A DNA stretch of 42,113 nt from Tubiluchus corallicola (taxonomy: Eukaryota; Priapulida; Priapulimorpha; Priapulimorphida; Tubiluchidae), in assembly GCA_030141605.1 (NCBI GenBank), contig JAQGDQ010000620.1, positions 84,223-126,335 on the forward strand, in the 5' to 3' direction. The position numbers and the translations under genes were made by a program. The notes below the pieces were generated by a model that searched no databases, was not told the DNA's origin, and saw nothing but the letters and a program-made list of their open reading frames with translations. Below are positions 9,083 to 21,003 of this stretch, piece by piece. Within the stretch, counting starts at the first letter, position 1, and every line of letters begins with the position of its first letter.

Positions 9083-9690
9083 GACTCATAACATTTATTT
9101 ACAATCATTGTTCGACTCATAACATTCATTTACAATCATTGTTCGAGTCATAACATTCATTTACAATCATTGTTCGACTCATAACATTCATTTACAATCA
9201 TTGTTAGACTCATAACATTCATTTACAATCATTGTTCTACACATAACTTTCACTTACAATCATTGTTCTACACATAACATTCATTTACAATCATTGTTCT
9301 ACACATAACATTCATTTACACTCATTGTTCTACACATAACATTCATTTGCGATCATTGTTCTACACATAACATTCACTTACAATCATTGGTAACATTCAC
9401 TTACAATCATTGTTCTACACATAACATTCACTTACAATCATTGTTCTACACATAACATTCATTTACAATATTTGTTTGACTAGTAACAATTATTTACAAC
9501 CATTGTTTTACTCATAACATTAATTTGGGACATTGTTCTACACATAACATTCACTTACAATCATTGTTCTACACATAACATTCACTTACAATCATTGTTC
9601 TACACAACATTTATTTGCAATTATTGTTCTACTCATAACCTTCACATGCAATCATTCTCACTTTGATAACCTTCACTTACAATCATTGTT
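9083..9690. repeat. 31-bp tandem array, about 19 copies
   Basis: Unit CATAACATTCATTTACAATC followed by ATTGTTCTACA (early copies have TTCGACT). It becomes irregular after about 9480. It lies in intron a-b, ending about 50 bp before the acceptor of exon b. Its core AACATTCATTTACAATCA is nearly the same as the core AACACTCATTACAATCA of the 19-bp array at the other end of the same intron. Confidence 0.93.
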
Positions 9691-9874
9691 CTCTTCACAA
9701 TATGTTGCACAATCATTGCAACAATCGGCACAACACATTCTGGACTCAGTGTAGTCTTTATTTAGTCATTACCACACCTACATTCACTGTCAATCTTAGT
9801 TACCCTTGTCTATTACGTTTACTATCAATCTTTGCTACACATAACATGTCTCTTACAATCCTGCTCTTTTCATT

Positions 9875-10455
9875 AAGGGAAGATACGATGATTTTTCATA
9901 TTCTTCCCTATTGTTAAGTACAGTGAACAACATACATTTCAATACCGAGTGTGTTTAATAATTAAATTGTAGATAATTAAATAATTAATAATTAATTAAA
10001 ATCCTAATTAACAGCGGGCGAGGTTAACTATTGATGACATCACAAACTAACATAATTTTCAACAGCAAAAATATTCCACGAGCGTGTTGCACGTGTTTGC
10101 AAAAGCGAAAATTGAAGTACAGTGCAACTGTCCAACATTCAGTGTGTTGTACAAGAACTTAGCAAAACTTAAAACTGAAATTTTAAATTCACCGCTGTGC
10201 TCACGCATTAACTGTCGAGCGTGTGCAGTACATCACAAACTAACACATCTGAACTGAGAGTTACAGCACCTGTTTTTAGTGCGTTTCCGAAATGCAGGCG
10301 TTGTGCCCGTGGCAAAATGCATGTAACAGCAAAGAACTACCGGTGCCAAGATGAAATTGAGTTTGTGTGGTAATAATTCTTTCACGTATGTCATTTTTGA
10401 AAATTATAGTATGTTTTCTTTCAATGTTTTAAAGAACAGATTGTTTTGAGCTACA
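9875..10455 (+). mobile_element. MITE family Z, copy 2
   Basis: Starts TTAAGGGAAGATACGATGAT and aligns throughout with 6556-7130, sharing AACAGCGGGCGAG, ATATTCCACGAGCGTGTTGC, CACAAACTAACACATCTGAA and GGTAATAATTCTTTCACGTA. A local rearrangement follows the first 40 bases. It lies in intron a-b. Confidence 0.75.
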
Positions 10456-10845
10456 GTTTAAGATTAGGTCCGGTTCAAGGTCAACTGTCCTGTCATGGGG
10501 TTTTTCCTGGCTCTCTCTGTTTCAATTCATTTGACTAAACCTGGATTTTTCCCATTAATTATTGCATAAATGGTTTTGTCTTTATCGGAACTTGACATTA
10601 CTTTAAACTAACTTGATTTTTTAGCAGAAATTTCAAGCATTAACAGTAAAATTAAGTGTGGGAACCGCGAGAAAATTTCATTTTTGTCAGTTCCTATCAG
10701 CAAGCAATACTTGGGATTTTTCTTTTGTTTTGAGAGTTTAGAAATTTGGGACTTTTCAGTTTTTGCGTAGTTTTGTCCGGCAGGAAAAGAGCGTGGTCAA
10801 GTTTCTCCACACCTACAGTTAGAGAACGTGTCCAGTTTTGCTCTA
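10456..10845. other. Intron a-b, nothing recognised
   Basis: AT-rich sequence with a CCTGTCATGGGGTTTTTCCT stretch; no feature supported. Confidence 0.5.
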
Positions 10846-12229
10846 GAATCAGTAACAATCATTACAATCAGTAACACTCCTTACAATCAGTAACACTCCT
10901 CACAATCAGTAACACTCATTACAATCAGTAACACTCCTTACAATCAGTAACACTCCTTACAATCAGTAATACTCCTTACAATCAGTAACACTCATTACAA
11001 TCAGTAACACTCCTTACAATCAGTAACACTCATTACAATCAGTAACACTCATTACAATCAGTAACACTCCTCACAATTAGTAACACTCACTACAATCAGT
11101 AACACTCATTACAATCAGTAACACTCATTACAATCAGTAACACTCCTCACAATTAGTAACACTCACTACAATCAGTAACACTCCTTACAATCAGTAACAC
11201 TCATTACAATCAGAAACACTCATTACAATCAGTAACACTCCTCACAATTAGTAACACTCACTACAATCAGTAACACTCCTTATAATCAGTAACACTCATT
11301 ACAATCAGTAACGCTCCTTACAATCAGTAACACTCATTACAATCAGTAACACTCCTCACAATTAGTAACACTCACTACAATCAGTAACACTCCTTACAAT
11401 CAGTAACACTCCTTACAATCAGTAACACTCATTACAATCAGTAACACTCATTACAATGAGTAACACTCCTTACAATCAGTAACACTCCTTATAATCAGTA
11501 ACACACCTTACAATCAGTAACACTCATTACAATTAGTAACACTCATTACAATGAGTAACACTCCTTACAATCAGTAACACTCCTTATAATCAGTAACACA
11601 CCTTACAATCAGTAACACTCATTACAATCAGTAACATTCCTTACAATCAGTAACACTCCTTATAATCAGTAACACACCTTACAATCAGTAACACTCATTA
11701 CAATCAGTAACATTCCTTACAATCAGTAACACTCCTGACAATCAGTAACACTCCTTACAATCAGTAACACTCCTGACAATCAGTAACACTCCTCACCAAT
11801 CAGTAACACTCCTCACAATCAGTAACACTCATTACAATCAGTAACATTCCTTACAATCAGTAACACTCCTGACAATCAGTAACACTCCTTACAATCAGTA
11901 ACACTCCTTACAATCAGTAACACTCATTACAATCAGTAACACTCCTTACAATCAGTAACACTCATTACAATCAGTAACACTCATTACAGTCAGTAACACT
12001 CATTACAATCAGTAACACTCCTTACAATCAGTAACACTCCTTACAATCAGTAACACTCCTTACAATCAGTAACACTCATTACAATCAGTAACACTCCTTA
12101 CAATCAGTAACACTCCTTACAATCAGTAACACTCCTTATAATCAGTAACACTCATTACAATCAGTAACACTCATTACAATCAGTAACACTCCTTACAATC
12201 AGTAACACTCATTACAATCAGTGACTTAC
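10846..12229. repeat. 19-bp minisatellite, about 70 copies, at exon a donor
   Basis: Unit AACACTCATTACAATCAGT, with CTCCTTAC, CTCCTCAC and CTCCTGAC variants. On the sense strand of the Patched-like gene it reads GTAAGGAGTGTTACTGATT or GTAATGAGTGTTACTGATT. The real donor of exon a reads GTAAGTCACTGATT, so it forms a shortened first unit of the array. Variant units CTCACAATTAGTAACACTCA recur, showing block duplication inside the array. Confidence 0.97.
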
Positions 12230-12476
12230 AGCACTGAATACTGATGGTGTAAGAACATTATCGCTGACTAGAAGCATCAATTCTCCTCTGTATCGACTCG
12301 GATAGTTATCTCGAACAAATTTTGTATCTTTCTGGAGCGGGTCACCCTTAGGAGCCCAAAGCTCCTCAAGCATGGTTTCCTGGTAAAACCGGAGCAATCC
12401 GACACCAGAGAGGATTGTGAATATTAGGGCACTCCATATTGAAATCCACGGATGAGCTCCTATCAGCTTGCCCAAC
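12230..12476 (-). CDS. Patched-domain protein, exon a (first membrane segment)
   Basis: A 247-nt exon on the minus strand, the most 5' exon I can identify. An acceptor (TTTTTTAG) precedes it, with one base completing a split codon. It ends phase 0 at AGTGCT then GTAAGT. The peptide has LGKLIGAHPWISIWSALIFT, then ILSGVGLLRFY (first transmembrane helix), then ELWAPKGDPLQKDTKFVRDN and YPSRYRGELMLLVSDNVLTP. G-x-L-I-G-x-H-P-W, W-x-P-x-x-x-x-x-x-x-x-F-V-x-x-N-Y/F-P are typical of the N terminus of PTCHD3-like proteins. The acceptor implies at least one upstream exon carrying the start codon, which I could not find. TTG at 12475 is not a start. Confidence 0.92.
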
Positions 12477-12584
12477 CTAAAAAATCATTTTAAATTGTCA
12501 GACATTTCCTTGAACACAAGTCGAGTAATAGTTATTTGAAAATTTTATGAATGCACTTTGGAAGTCAATGTAGTCAGTATATGA

Positions 12585-13125
12585 AAAAAAGAGTAGTCGT
12601 AGTAGTGGAACTAGTGGTTGTGGTAGTGGTAGCAGTAGTAATAGCAGCAGCAGTAGTAGTAGTAGTAGTAGTGGCAGTTCTAGTAGTAGTAATAGTAGTG
12701 GTAGTGATAGTGGTAGTGGTAGTGGAGTGGTAGTGGTAGCAGTACTAGTAGCAACAGCAACAGCAACAGCAACAACAACAGCATCAACAACAGCAATAAC
12801 AATAACAACAACAGCAGCAATAACAATAACAACAACCATAACAACAGCAACAACAACAACAATAATGATAACAGCAACAACAACAACCATAACAACCGCA
12901 ACAGCAACAGCAACAGCAACAACAACCATAACAACCGCAACAGCAGCTGGAACAGCAACAACAACAACAGCAACAACAACAACAACAGTAGCAACAACAG
13001 CAATAACAATAACAACAACAACAACCATAACAACTGCAACAACAACAGCAATAACAATAACAACAATAACCATAACAGCAGCAACAACAACCACAACAAT
13101 AACAACAGCAACAACAACAACAACT
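12585..13125. repeat. Trinucleotide tracts: (GTA)n then (CAA/CAG)n
   Basis: Imperfect GTA/GTG repeats at about 12590-12740 switch abruptly to CAA/CAG/TAA repeats up to about 13125. All overlapping open frames (poly-Val, poly-Leu, poly-Thr) are compositional artefacts. The tract begins about 110 bp upstream of the exon a acceptor. Confidence 0.95.
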
Positions 13126-13726
13126 GTACACTTAAGGATACTTCTGCAGGCATGACACAGGTGTAAATACCTCACTTAACAAAACTTAACAAAGACGTTT
13201 TTGAATGCACCTGTAATTAACACCTGTCGGCTTATTCGACGTTTGACCGGTTAGGATTTTCACTTTCTAAATACCCCGAGGACATACCTGTGAGCAGAGG
13301 TAATCACCCCCCCCCCCCCAAGCCCATCACTCTGTGAGCAACAGGTAATCACCCACCTAAACCCATCACTCTAGTCACCCTCCAGTAACTATAATAGACA
13401 ATTTTACAGTTTCCTAACAAACCAGACTATAGCCTTGTTAACTTACAGGACGCAGCGGGATTTTTCTGAATGGAAGTAATAAACTATTTCCTGTGCAAAT
13501 AAAGGAAGATTATCATACGTTTGCTCCTGTATTGAGGGTTCTGGTTTTGCTATAATTATATGAAGGAAAATTACGGGTACTACTGACATGTGTAGGCTAT
13601 AGCCTGGTATTTCTACAGACGTGTGGAACCAATTACAGTATTTTAAATGTAGTGCAATAATCTATTGTGATTGATAATGAGTTGTAATGATTAAAATTTC
13701 GTTCATCGATTTAATATAGTCAACTG
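13126..13726. other. Unassigned sequence with short C-run duplication
   Basis: Contains a twofold repeat of CTGTGAGCA...GGTAATCACC...CCCATCACTCT at about 13288-13374, with a run of about twelve C in the first copy. No coding exon was recognised. A missing 5' exon of the Patched-like gene could lie anywhere to the right of 12476. Confidence 0.5.
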
Positions 13727-14192
13727 TTAACCCTTTCAGTCCCAAATTATTATTTTAATAAGAAAAACTTTTTGGCTTGGTACTTTAGTTCAGTATGTCC
13801 ATCTTGTTTACACATAATAATTATTTTTTTCTAACTGTGCCCGCGTGCTAAATATTGCCTGTATCCCACGGGATACATTGGGATTCAATGGAAGCATAAA
13901 ATGTGCTTCATTTTGCAACTGCTGATAATTTTTTAAAGTATTTAAGACATTTAGTATGCATGCTATGCTGATCTGTACAAAGTCGTCTCTAAAGTACTGT
14001 ACCTTGCGCAGTTTTTTATGCTATGTAGATTTTCTAGTTTGCTATTTTATCACCATTTTAGTCTATTGTTATTGGCTTAAATCAAAATAACTATTAACAG
14101 ATCAAATGACTGTCAGTTTTAAAATTTTATTAATTTTAAAGGCAGAAAATATTCTCGTATCCCACGGGATACAACAGGTATGAAAGGGTTAA
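13727..14192. mobile_element. piggyBac-type MITE with TTAA ends
   Basis: 466 bp bounded by TTAACCCTTTCA at 13727-13738 and TGAAAGGGTTAA at 14181-14192, a perfect 12-bp inverted pair including the TTAA target site that piggyBac transposases use. Inside are two copies of the near-palindrome GTATCCCACGGGATAC (about 13861 and 14157). No transposase remains. Frames through it are spurious. Confidence 0.85.
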
Positions 14193-14761
14193 TGCTATGT
14201 TGCTTTTTTTGTTTGATATTATTTTTTTCTCTACATTGAATTTCATTAATTTTTTGCTTGATGTTATTCCTTGTTATGCTTTGAATTGCATTTCTGCTTT
14301 GAGTTGATTTTTGTTGCTTTTGCCTTTTATATATATATACACAAACACCTAAAAATGTCATGAGCCTGTGAGTAAGCTTGTATTTTTAATAAGGGGCAGC
14401 TGACCAAGTGACCAATAGGTCTTTCGCTGCTCCTTCTCAGCTGCAATGAAATGTTAAAATAATTATGACGAATTTTAACTGCTATTGAGAAAATAAAATT
14501 GGATTGAATTATCTTTTTTTCATAGACCACCACACTAACCACTGAAGCAAATCATTATTAAAAGGTTATTTAATGTATTTTTTAAACTTTTTACACATCA
14601 TTTGAAACATCAATGGCATTTCATTGTAAGTTTTGTCTGTTGCATATAATGTAGAAAATGAAAGTTAGACAATAAGACAGTGCTCGTCTGAGATTTGCGA
14701 TGGTCAAACTCGTAAAAGAAGAAGTTAAAATGGCCGTAAACCTCAAAAAACGTTTTATTTT
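14193..14761. other. Unassigned; possible retroelement tail
   Basis: AT-rich. Positions about 14380-14510 end in AATAAAATTGGATTGAATTA, a tail style also seen at about 2325-2345, 2455-2470 and 21610-21630, so this may be the 3' end of an old retroelement. Weak. Confidence 0.3.
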
Positions 14762-15198
14762 GTCTTCACAAGTTTTCATCCTCTTGAATTTCATCAGCTG
14801 CACAGAAAGATACAATAATAAAAACTTACAAATGAAACTACATATAAAATAAATGTGTACAATGTCAAAGAAATAAAGGGCACAGAAAGCATGAAGAGGC
14901 TGAATTAAAAACTATTAAAATAGTGAGTAAAATTACTAATTAACAAAATAAAATGAAAATTAAACTGGCAAACTGATGTCAGGTTTGTTTGTTAGTTTAA
15001 ATTTCATTTTGTTTCTTAATTCGTAATTTTACTCTTTCTTTTAATTTAGTTTTTAATTCGGCCTCTTCATGCTTCTGCACCCTTTATATTACTGACATTG
15101 TACACATTTATTTTATATGTAGTTTCATTTGTAAGTTTTTATTATTGTATCTTTCTGTGCAGCTGACGAAGTCCGAGATGACAAAAACTTCTGAAGAA
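14762..15198. repeat. Long inverted repeat, two arms of about 205 bp
   Basis: Left arm 14762-14966 and right arm 14994-15198 are imperfect reverse complements with a 27-bp spacer. Matching ends are AAAATGAAAATTAAACT versus AGTTTAAATTTCATTTT at the centre, and CAGCTGATGAAATTC (left, minus strand) versus CAGCTGACGAAGTCC at the outside. Each outer end, read outward, carries CTGAYGA, a short stem, then (G)AAAAC, resembling a hammerhead core. Either two head-to-head copies of one element or a foldback element. Confidence 0.9.
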
Positions 15199-16181
15199 AA
15201 AAATCAATAATTTTTGAGATTTATGTATTATTTTGACTTACGATTAACAATGAAAGTTACATAATATATCTAGGCGCAGAACAGATTCTTTTCTCGCTAA
15301 TTTCACAGAGCTACTTCTATGTGGAATATACCAGCAAAGCTCCATTTTCTTCCAGTAATAATAATTTATCAATTTTAAAGAAATGGGCATAGATATTTTT
15401 TTACATTTTCATTTCGATAGCACTGATACATTTCTGTTTAGTTCATGAATGATGGATACCACTGAATCATTTCTCATCATTTCAGTGCAATTTTTTTATT
15501 TCTTAATAGTTGCTTTGACTAAAAAAATCAAACCAGATATAAACTTGTTTGCAAATTGTGTAAATCTCTAATTGTGCTAGTATAACTAGGGTTAGTGTGC
15601 CAGTAAAGCTGCTTATCTACCTCAAATCTTCTCATACTTACATTGTAAAAACCGGCAGAATGAATTTACTACCAGATAAGTCTTTAATTAACTCGATAAG
15701 CAGACAGAAAAAATGTCAACTCTCTAATAGCATTAACCCGTACAAAGCTGGCTTGTTTAATTTTACTCTTATTCATAGAAATAGATTCATACGGTTTTAT
15801 AGGATTGATCCAACTATGAAAAATATTTTGATCTAGTTTAACAATAAGTTTACAGACAATTATGTAGTGTGTTTTAAAATATTTACTCAGTAAATAAACT
15901 AGTATTAATTAATTACTTAAATTCTAATTATTTATTACTTTTTTCTGTTTGTAAGTTCTAAACATTTTTTAAGTATAATGTCAACTGAAGTTTTATTTAT
16001 CTAATAAGTGGAAGCTAGAATTATTTTTAGTTTGCTGAATATAGCAGCTTATCGACTAAAAATATAACGTAACAATAAAGAGCCAAAAATTTGATCATTT
16101 CCCCGGGGCGCTTCTCTGTGGAATACTTAGTCAACATTGCGTTTGTTGTTTTCTCTTTGACTGTAACATAGATCAAGCAAC
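15199..16181. other. AT-rich, nothing recognised
   Basis: No gene or repeat supported. The open frame at 15597-15836 has no family features and lies in AT-rich sequence. Confidence 0.5.
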
Positions 16182-16500
16182 TTAAAGGAAGACAGGATGA
16201 TTTTTCATTTCATGACCCCATTTTCAAGTCCGATAAAAGTATACATTTTAATACAATTAATATTGTAAAAGTGTTTCTGATAATGAAATAATAGATTAAA
16301 AACTTAATTAACGACGGGCGAGGCCAACTATTGATGACGTCACAAACTAACATAGTTTTCAACATCAATAATATTCCACGAACGTGTTGCACGTGTTTGT
16401 GAAAATGAAAATTGAAGTACTGTGCTACTGTAAGATATTCAGCGTGTTGTACTAAAACCAGGCAATTTTAAGATAAAAACAAATTTGAAATTTACGAATT
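16182..16500 (+). mobile_element. MITE family Z, copy 3 (partial)
   Basis: Begins TTAAAGGAAGACAGGATGAT and follows copy 1 closely for about 315 bp (GACGGGCGAGG, TTGATGACGTCACAAACTAA, ATATTCCACGAACGTGTTGC). It is then interrupted at about 16500 by dispersed repeat X. Confidence 0.8.
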
Positions 16501-16504
16501 TTCA

Positions 16505-16715
16505 AAATTAACAGAAGCCAAATAGGTACTGAATAAGCATCGTGGCTTCTGTTAACTACTTAATTAGTCCATAATAGGCTCTGCCTACATAAACTGGTTG
16601 TATGTTTGTAAATTTACACCACTGATGATGACAGCAGCAGCCTGCCGAAACTTCAGCCATGATTTTAACTTTTCAATGTAAAAGTTTTTAATAAAGTTGT
16701 GTTGTTTTAACTATA
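16505..16715 (+). repeat. Dispersed repeat X, copy 3 (hammerhead-like core)
   Basis: Plus-strand copy of the family at 1418 and 1915. It opens with a perfect 13-bp inverted pair TTAACAGAAGCCA (16508-16520) and TGGCTTCTGTTAA (16543-16555). CTGATGA is at 16622-16628 and GAAA at 16647-16650. It ends AATAAAGTTGTGTTGTTTTA. It appears to have inserted into or beside MITE copy 3. Confidence 0.7.
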
Positions 16716-17218
16716 AATGTTTTAAATGCCTGTAATGAAAATTGAGAAACAGAAACGAAGAATCTCCCGCAGGTTTTTGCAAACTTTACGATTCTAGAAC
16801 ACGCCGAACCGACCAGAATTCTGTCATCCTTGAATATAAATTAAAACACAACGTCTCAAACGGTTAAAGAAATTGTAGTTAGTGTATTTATCACTCAGGG
16901 TTGTGTCTTAAGGCTCTGAACGTGATAGATTTTCTAAACTCGTATCGTATCTACAAATATGTCAAGGATGTTACTCTGATTCCGTGTAACGGTACTTTGC
17001 ATGTTTTTCTTAATGTCAAGTGGTACTGAAATTAGATGAACCGGTACTTGTCCTGCCTCCAGATAAAGACTCAGCTATTTTCCTTTTCCCTAGGTAGCTC
17101 TTTTGACCAAGAGTGGAATGTAAAGGCTGGTTCACGTGTTTCCCGGGTGATCACGTGATTAATGAGGACAGACCAGTACGGTTTATCTGCGTTAGGAGAA
17201 GTGAAAGTTGTTTGTATT
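16716..17218. other. Unassigned
   Basis: No gene or repeat supported. Confidence 0.5.
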
Positions 17219-17718
17219 TGTGGAAATGAAATACCTCTGAAGCATTTATTGAGCTAAATAGAACACACATAGCGCAATCAATACCAGGTAGGGTTTAACG
17301 GATAAATCACACACTCTATCTGCGTACATGGAAAGAGAAACGTTGTTAACGTTATGGAAATGAAATACGTCTAAAGCATTTATTGAGCTAAATAGAACAC
17401 ACATGGCGCAATCAATACCAGGTACGGTTTAAAGGATAAATCGCACACTCTATCTCCGTTAATGGAAAGAGAAACGTTGTTTACCTTATGGAAATGAAAT
17501 ACGTTTAAAGCATTTGTTAATCTAAATACAGCACACAAGGGTGCAATCAATACCACGTATGGTTTAAAGGATAAATCGCACACTCTATGTCCGTTAACGA
17601 AAAGAGAAACATGGTTTACATTGTGGAAATGAAATGTCTGGAGCATTCATTAAGCTAAATAGAAAACACGTTGGCCTAATCAATACCAGGTACGGTTTAA
17701 AGGATAAATCGCACATTC
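17219..17718. repeat. 134-bp tandem array, 3.7 copies
   Basis: Units begin TGGAAATGAAATACGT-like at 17221, 17355, 17489 and 17624 and share GAGCTAAATAGAACACACA, GCGCAATCAATACCAGGTA and GTTTAAAGGATAAATCGCAC. Copies are 85-95% alike by eye. The reverse-strand open frame through it is spurious. Confidence 0.93.
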
Positions 17719-17847
17719 TTCAACTCGAGTTAATCCGCGCCATCTGCATGAAGGGTTTCATTCGTGCAAAAACTGACACTGTGCAACTGTGACAGCTGTG
17801 AGGTGGTCCGTTACAGCAATCATAAATGGTAAGAACTTTCGTACGAA

Positions 17848-17872
17848 AATGATGATGATGATGATGATGATT

Positions 17873-17904
<32 letters not shown>

Positions 17905-18306
17905 AACGATGATGATGATTATGATCATGGTGATGCAAAGGTAATGACTTATGATGGTTTGAAGCTCGTGATAATGATTATGATAAAGGTATTTACAACA
18001 ATAAATATGTCGATGTTAATGATGATGATGATGATGATGATGATGATTATGATCACGGTGATGCAAAGGTAATGACTTATGATGGTTTGAAGCTCGTGAT
18101 AATGATCATGATAAAAGCATTTACAACAATAAATATGTCGATGTTGATGATGATGATGATGATGATGTCAATGATGATGAAGAAGAAGAAGATGATGATG
18201 ATGAGGGCGATGGGGACGACGATGCCAGTGACGGTGATGATGATTACGATGCCAGTGCCGGTGACAGTGATGACGACGACGACGATTATGATGATGATGA
18301 CGGTCA
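17848..18306. repeat. (GAT)n microsatellite with 129-bp duplication
   Basis: GAT/ATG repeats at 17848-17925, 18018-18050 and 18143-18306. The intervening segment GCAAAGGTAATGACTTATGA...TATGTCGATGTTAATGATG is present twice (about 17934-18022 and 18063-18150), so a unit of about 129 bp including the microsatellite has been duplicated. Confidence 0.93.
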
Positions 18307-19440
18307 TGTAATAATAACAACAAATGTTTAATTTTACGTCTTTTAAATGAAGACAAATTGTTTATAACACGAATAATATACTGATTATTTCCAATTTCTT
18401 TGCGCATTAACTGTTCATAATTTTTGAAAATCGTTATCTGCTAATTTTATTAGCAAATGAAATTGATTTGTTTATTTATGATTTAAAATCATTTCTGTTC
18501 GAGTCGAAATATTTTCCAACATTCTAGTTTTTCTGGCAAAGTTTCCTTTATTCCAACTCAAACAGAACTCGTTATACATGAATTAGTAATGAACCATTGC
18601 AAACGGTGTCATGTGTGTTTTGTAGAAATTTAATACTTCTATATAACTGCATTACGCGATCTATAATCAGTTTATTTTGACACAATTTTGACACACTGGC
18701 TGTTCGTAGGGACAGCAACCCCCCGCTGTTTGTTAATAATTGTCACTCAACTCACGCGAGTAGCTTGTATCCTAGAAAGGTGCTTGACATTGCTAGAAGA
18801 CAAACTGAAAATCTACCAGCTTTAAATTAGTTAGACAAGGTATAACTTGAGCGGTTTGTTTGATGTTGTCTTCAGGGGGCGGATCCAAGGGGCGTCGCGC
18901 AGTCGGGACGGTTCTAGTTTAGCTTTGAGTAGAATAACGGCGACAGGAATCGTTTCGCTTCAGAGAGAAGTAATCCTACTGATCAATTATCACTCCTCCC
19001 TCCGTTTTTCCCAGAATGGATTCGCCCTGATATTCGAATAATGTGAGCCATAAAACAGGGTGGCTGTTTTCCTATAAATGACACCCTAAATACTGCAGTG
19101 AGTGAAACAATAAATAAACCTGCTGGGCGTTTGATTATTTAAGTCTGTGGGTTTGTATGACAGTTTTATTTACAAGTTGAAAGAAATCACGCAGCCTGTA
19201 CCTAAAATTACTGAATCATTTTTGTGATTTGCCTCTTTGCGCAGGGGGAGGGGGATGGGGGGTGGGGGGCTTCAGGTACATCGCATAACATTTGCATATT
19301 AATCCTTTAATCATCCTGTGGGTTTATGCATGTCTTTTTACATTTACAGGTTCTTGTTGGGTTGAAGGTCAATTACAAATGACCTGTTGTCACTCGCGTG
19401 AAGTTTAGCCCTGCCAGAAATTCTCATAACTTTTCACGTA
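18307..19440. other. Unassigned; possible hAT-type terminus
   Basis: At about 18872 CAGGGGGCGGATCCAAGGGG resembles the end of many hAT-type non-autonomous elements, but no matching second end was found. A G-rich run lies at about 19243-19270. Otherwise nothing is recognised. Confidence 0.3.
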
Positions 19441-19444
19441 TTGT

Positions 19445-19665
19445 GACGGTGGTGGTGATGGTGATGGTGTGGTGATGATGAAAATGATAATGGTGACAGA
19501 GATGACGATGCTGATGATGGTGGTGGTGGTGGTGATGAAGATAATGATAATGATATTGGTGAAGATGATGATGGTGGTGATGGTGATGATGATGATGATG
19601 CAGATGACGATGATGATTGCATTGGTAGTAATGGTGATGATACTGACGAAAAAGAAGAAGAAACA
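19445..19665. repeat. (GAT/GGT)n trinucleotide tract
   Basis: Imperfect GAT, GGT and GAC repeats. Open frames rich in Met/Val or His/Ser here are artefacts. Confidence 0.95.
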
Positions 19666-20393
<728 letters not shown>

Positions 20394-20539
20394 GAGTTTC
20401 TTTCGCATAAAAATATACAGTTTACAAAGATAAAGATGTTAGTAAAACAGGTAATGCGATGTTAGTAAAGTAACATATCTACAGACATTCAACTTTATAA
20501 TAACCACACATTGTAGTTCCCTTGTAATTATATTACAGT

Positions 20540-21003
20540 ATACAGTGTTGTAAGGAGCTATAATAGATATCTTAAAACATAATCTTTAAATGAGTTCTTA
20601 ACCTTTAATTTTACATTTTCGTTTAGATCTACAGTACAACCATATTTAAATCTTAAATTTACTCGACTGTTATTTACATAGTAGCATAGCTTTGGAATTC
20701 TCAATGTGCAAGAGTTTACAATTTTTCTCACAAAGTTTAATTTTCGACTATCTATTAAATAATTCGCAGGCATTGTGCCACAAAAATACATTAACAATTT
20801 GACGCTTTCATTTTGTCTAAAATCGAGTATTTTCTATAAGCAGTGTTCCATTTTACCCTAATGGCATTAACTTCATTGTTTGATATACCCCCAATTTCGC
20901 ATCCGTGTAATAAAATGGGTAGACAATATGTATTGATCAGAGTTTTAGCTACTATGTCATTACGATTATGACCCAAACTTGAGAGAATATTATTTGCGTG
21001 TTG
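20540..21003 (-). pseudogene. Non-LTR retrotransposon (LINE) reverse transcriptase, 3' fragment
   Basis: Minus-strand remnant of the C-terminal end of a LINE ORF2. The 5' piece (to about 20797) reads KTLINTYCLPILLHGCEIGG, then NNEVNAIRVKWNTAYRK. The 3' piece (20797 to 20558) continues with NESVKLLMYFCGTMPANYL in another frame. The two are joined by a frameshift around 20800-20830. L-I-x-x-Y-C-x-P-I-L-L-x-G-C-E is typical of the region after the catalytic domain of L2/CR1-like and related LINE polymerases. The catalytic core is absent (5' truncated) and the fragment is dead. Confidence 0.8.

Noticed and set aside
12473-12475. Start codon for the Patched-like protein at 12475
   Set aside because: It is TTG immediately after a splice acceptor (TTTTTTAG), and the homologous proteins have residues upstream, so it is internal.
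12498-13175. Poly-Val, poly-Leu, poly-Thr and poly-Cys frames
   Set aside because: Trinucleotide repeat tracts; no unique sequence.
14119-14815. Minus-strand frames of 64-80 codons
   Set aside because: They run across the piggyBac MITE end, AT-rich sequence and the inverted repeat; no recognisable domain.
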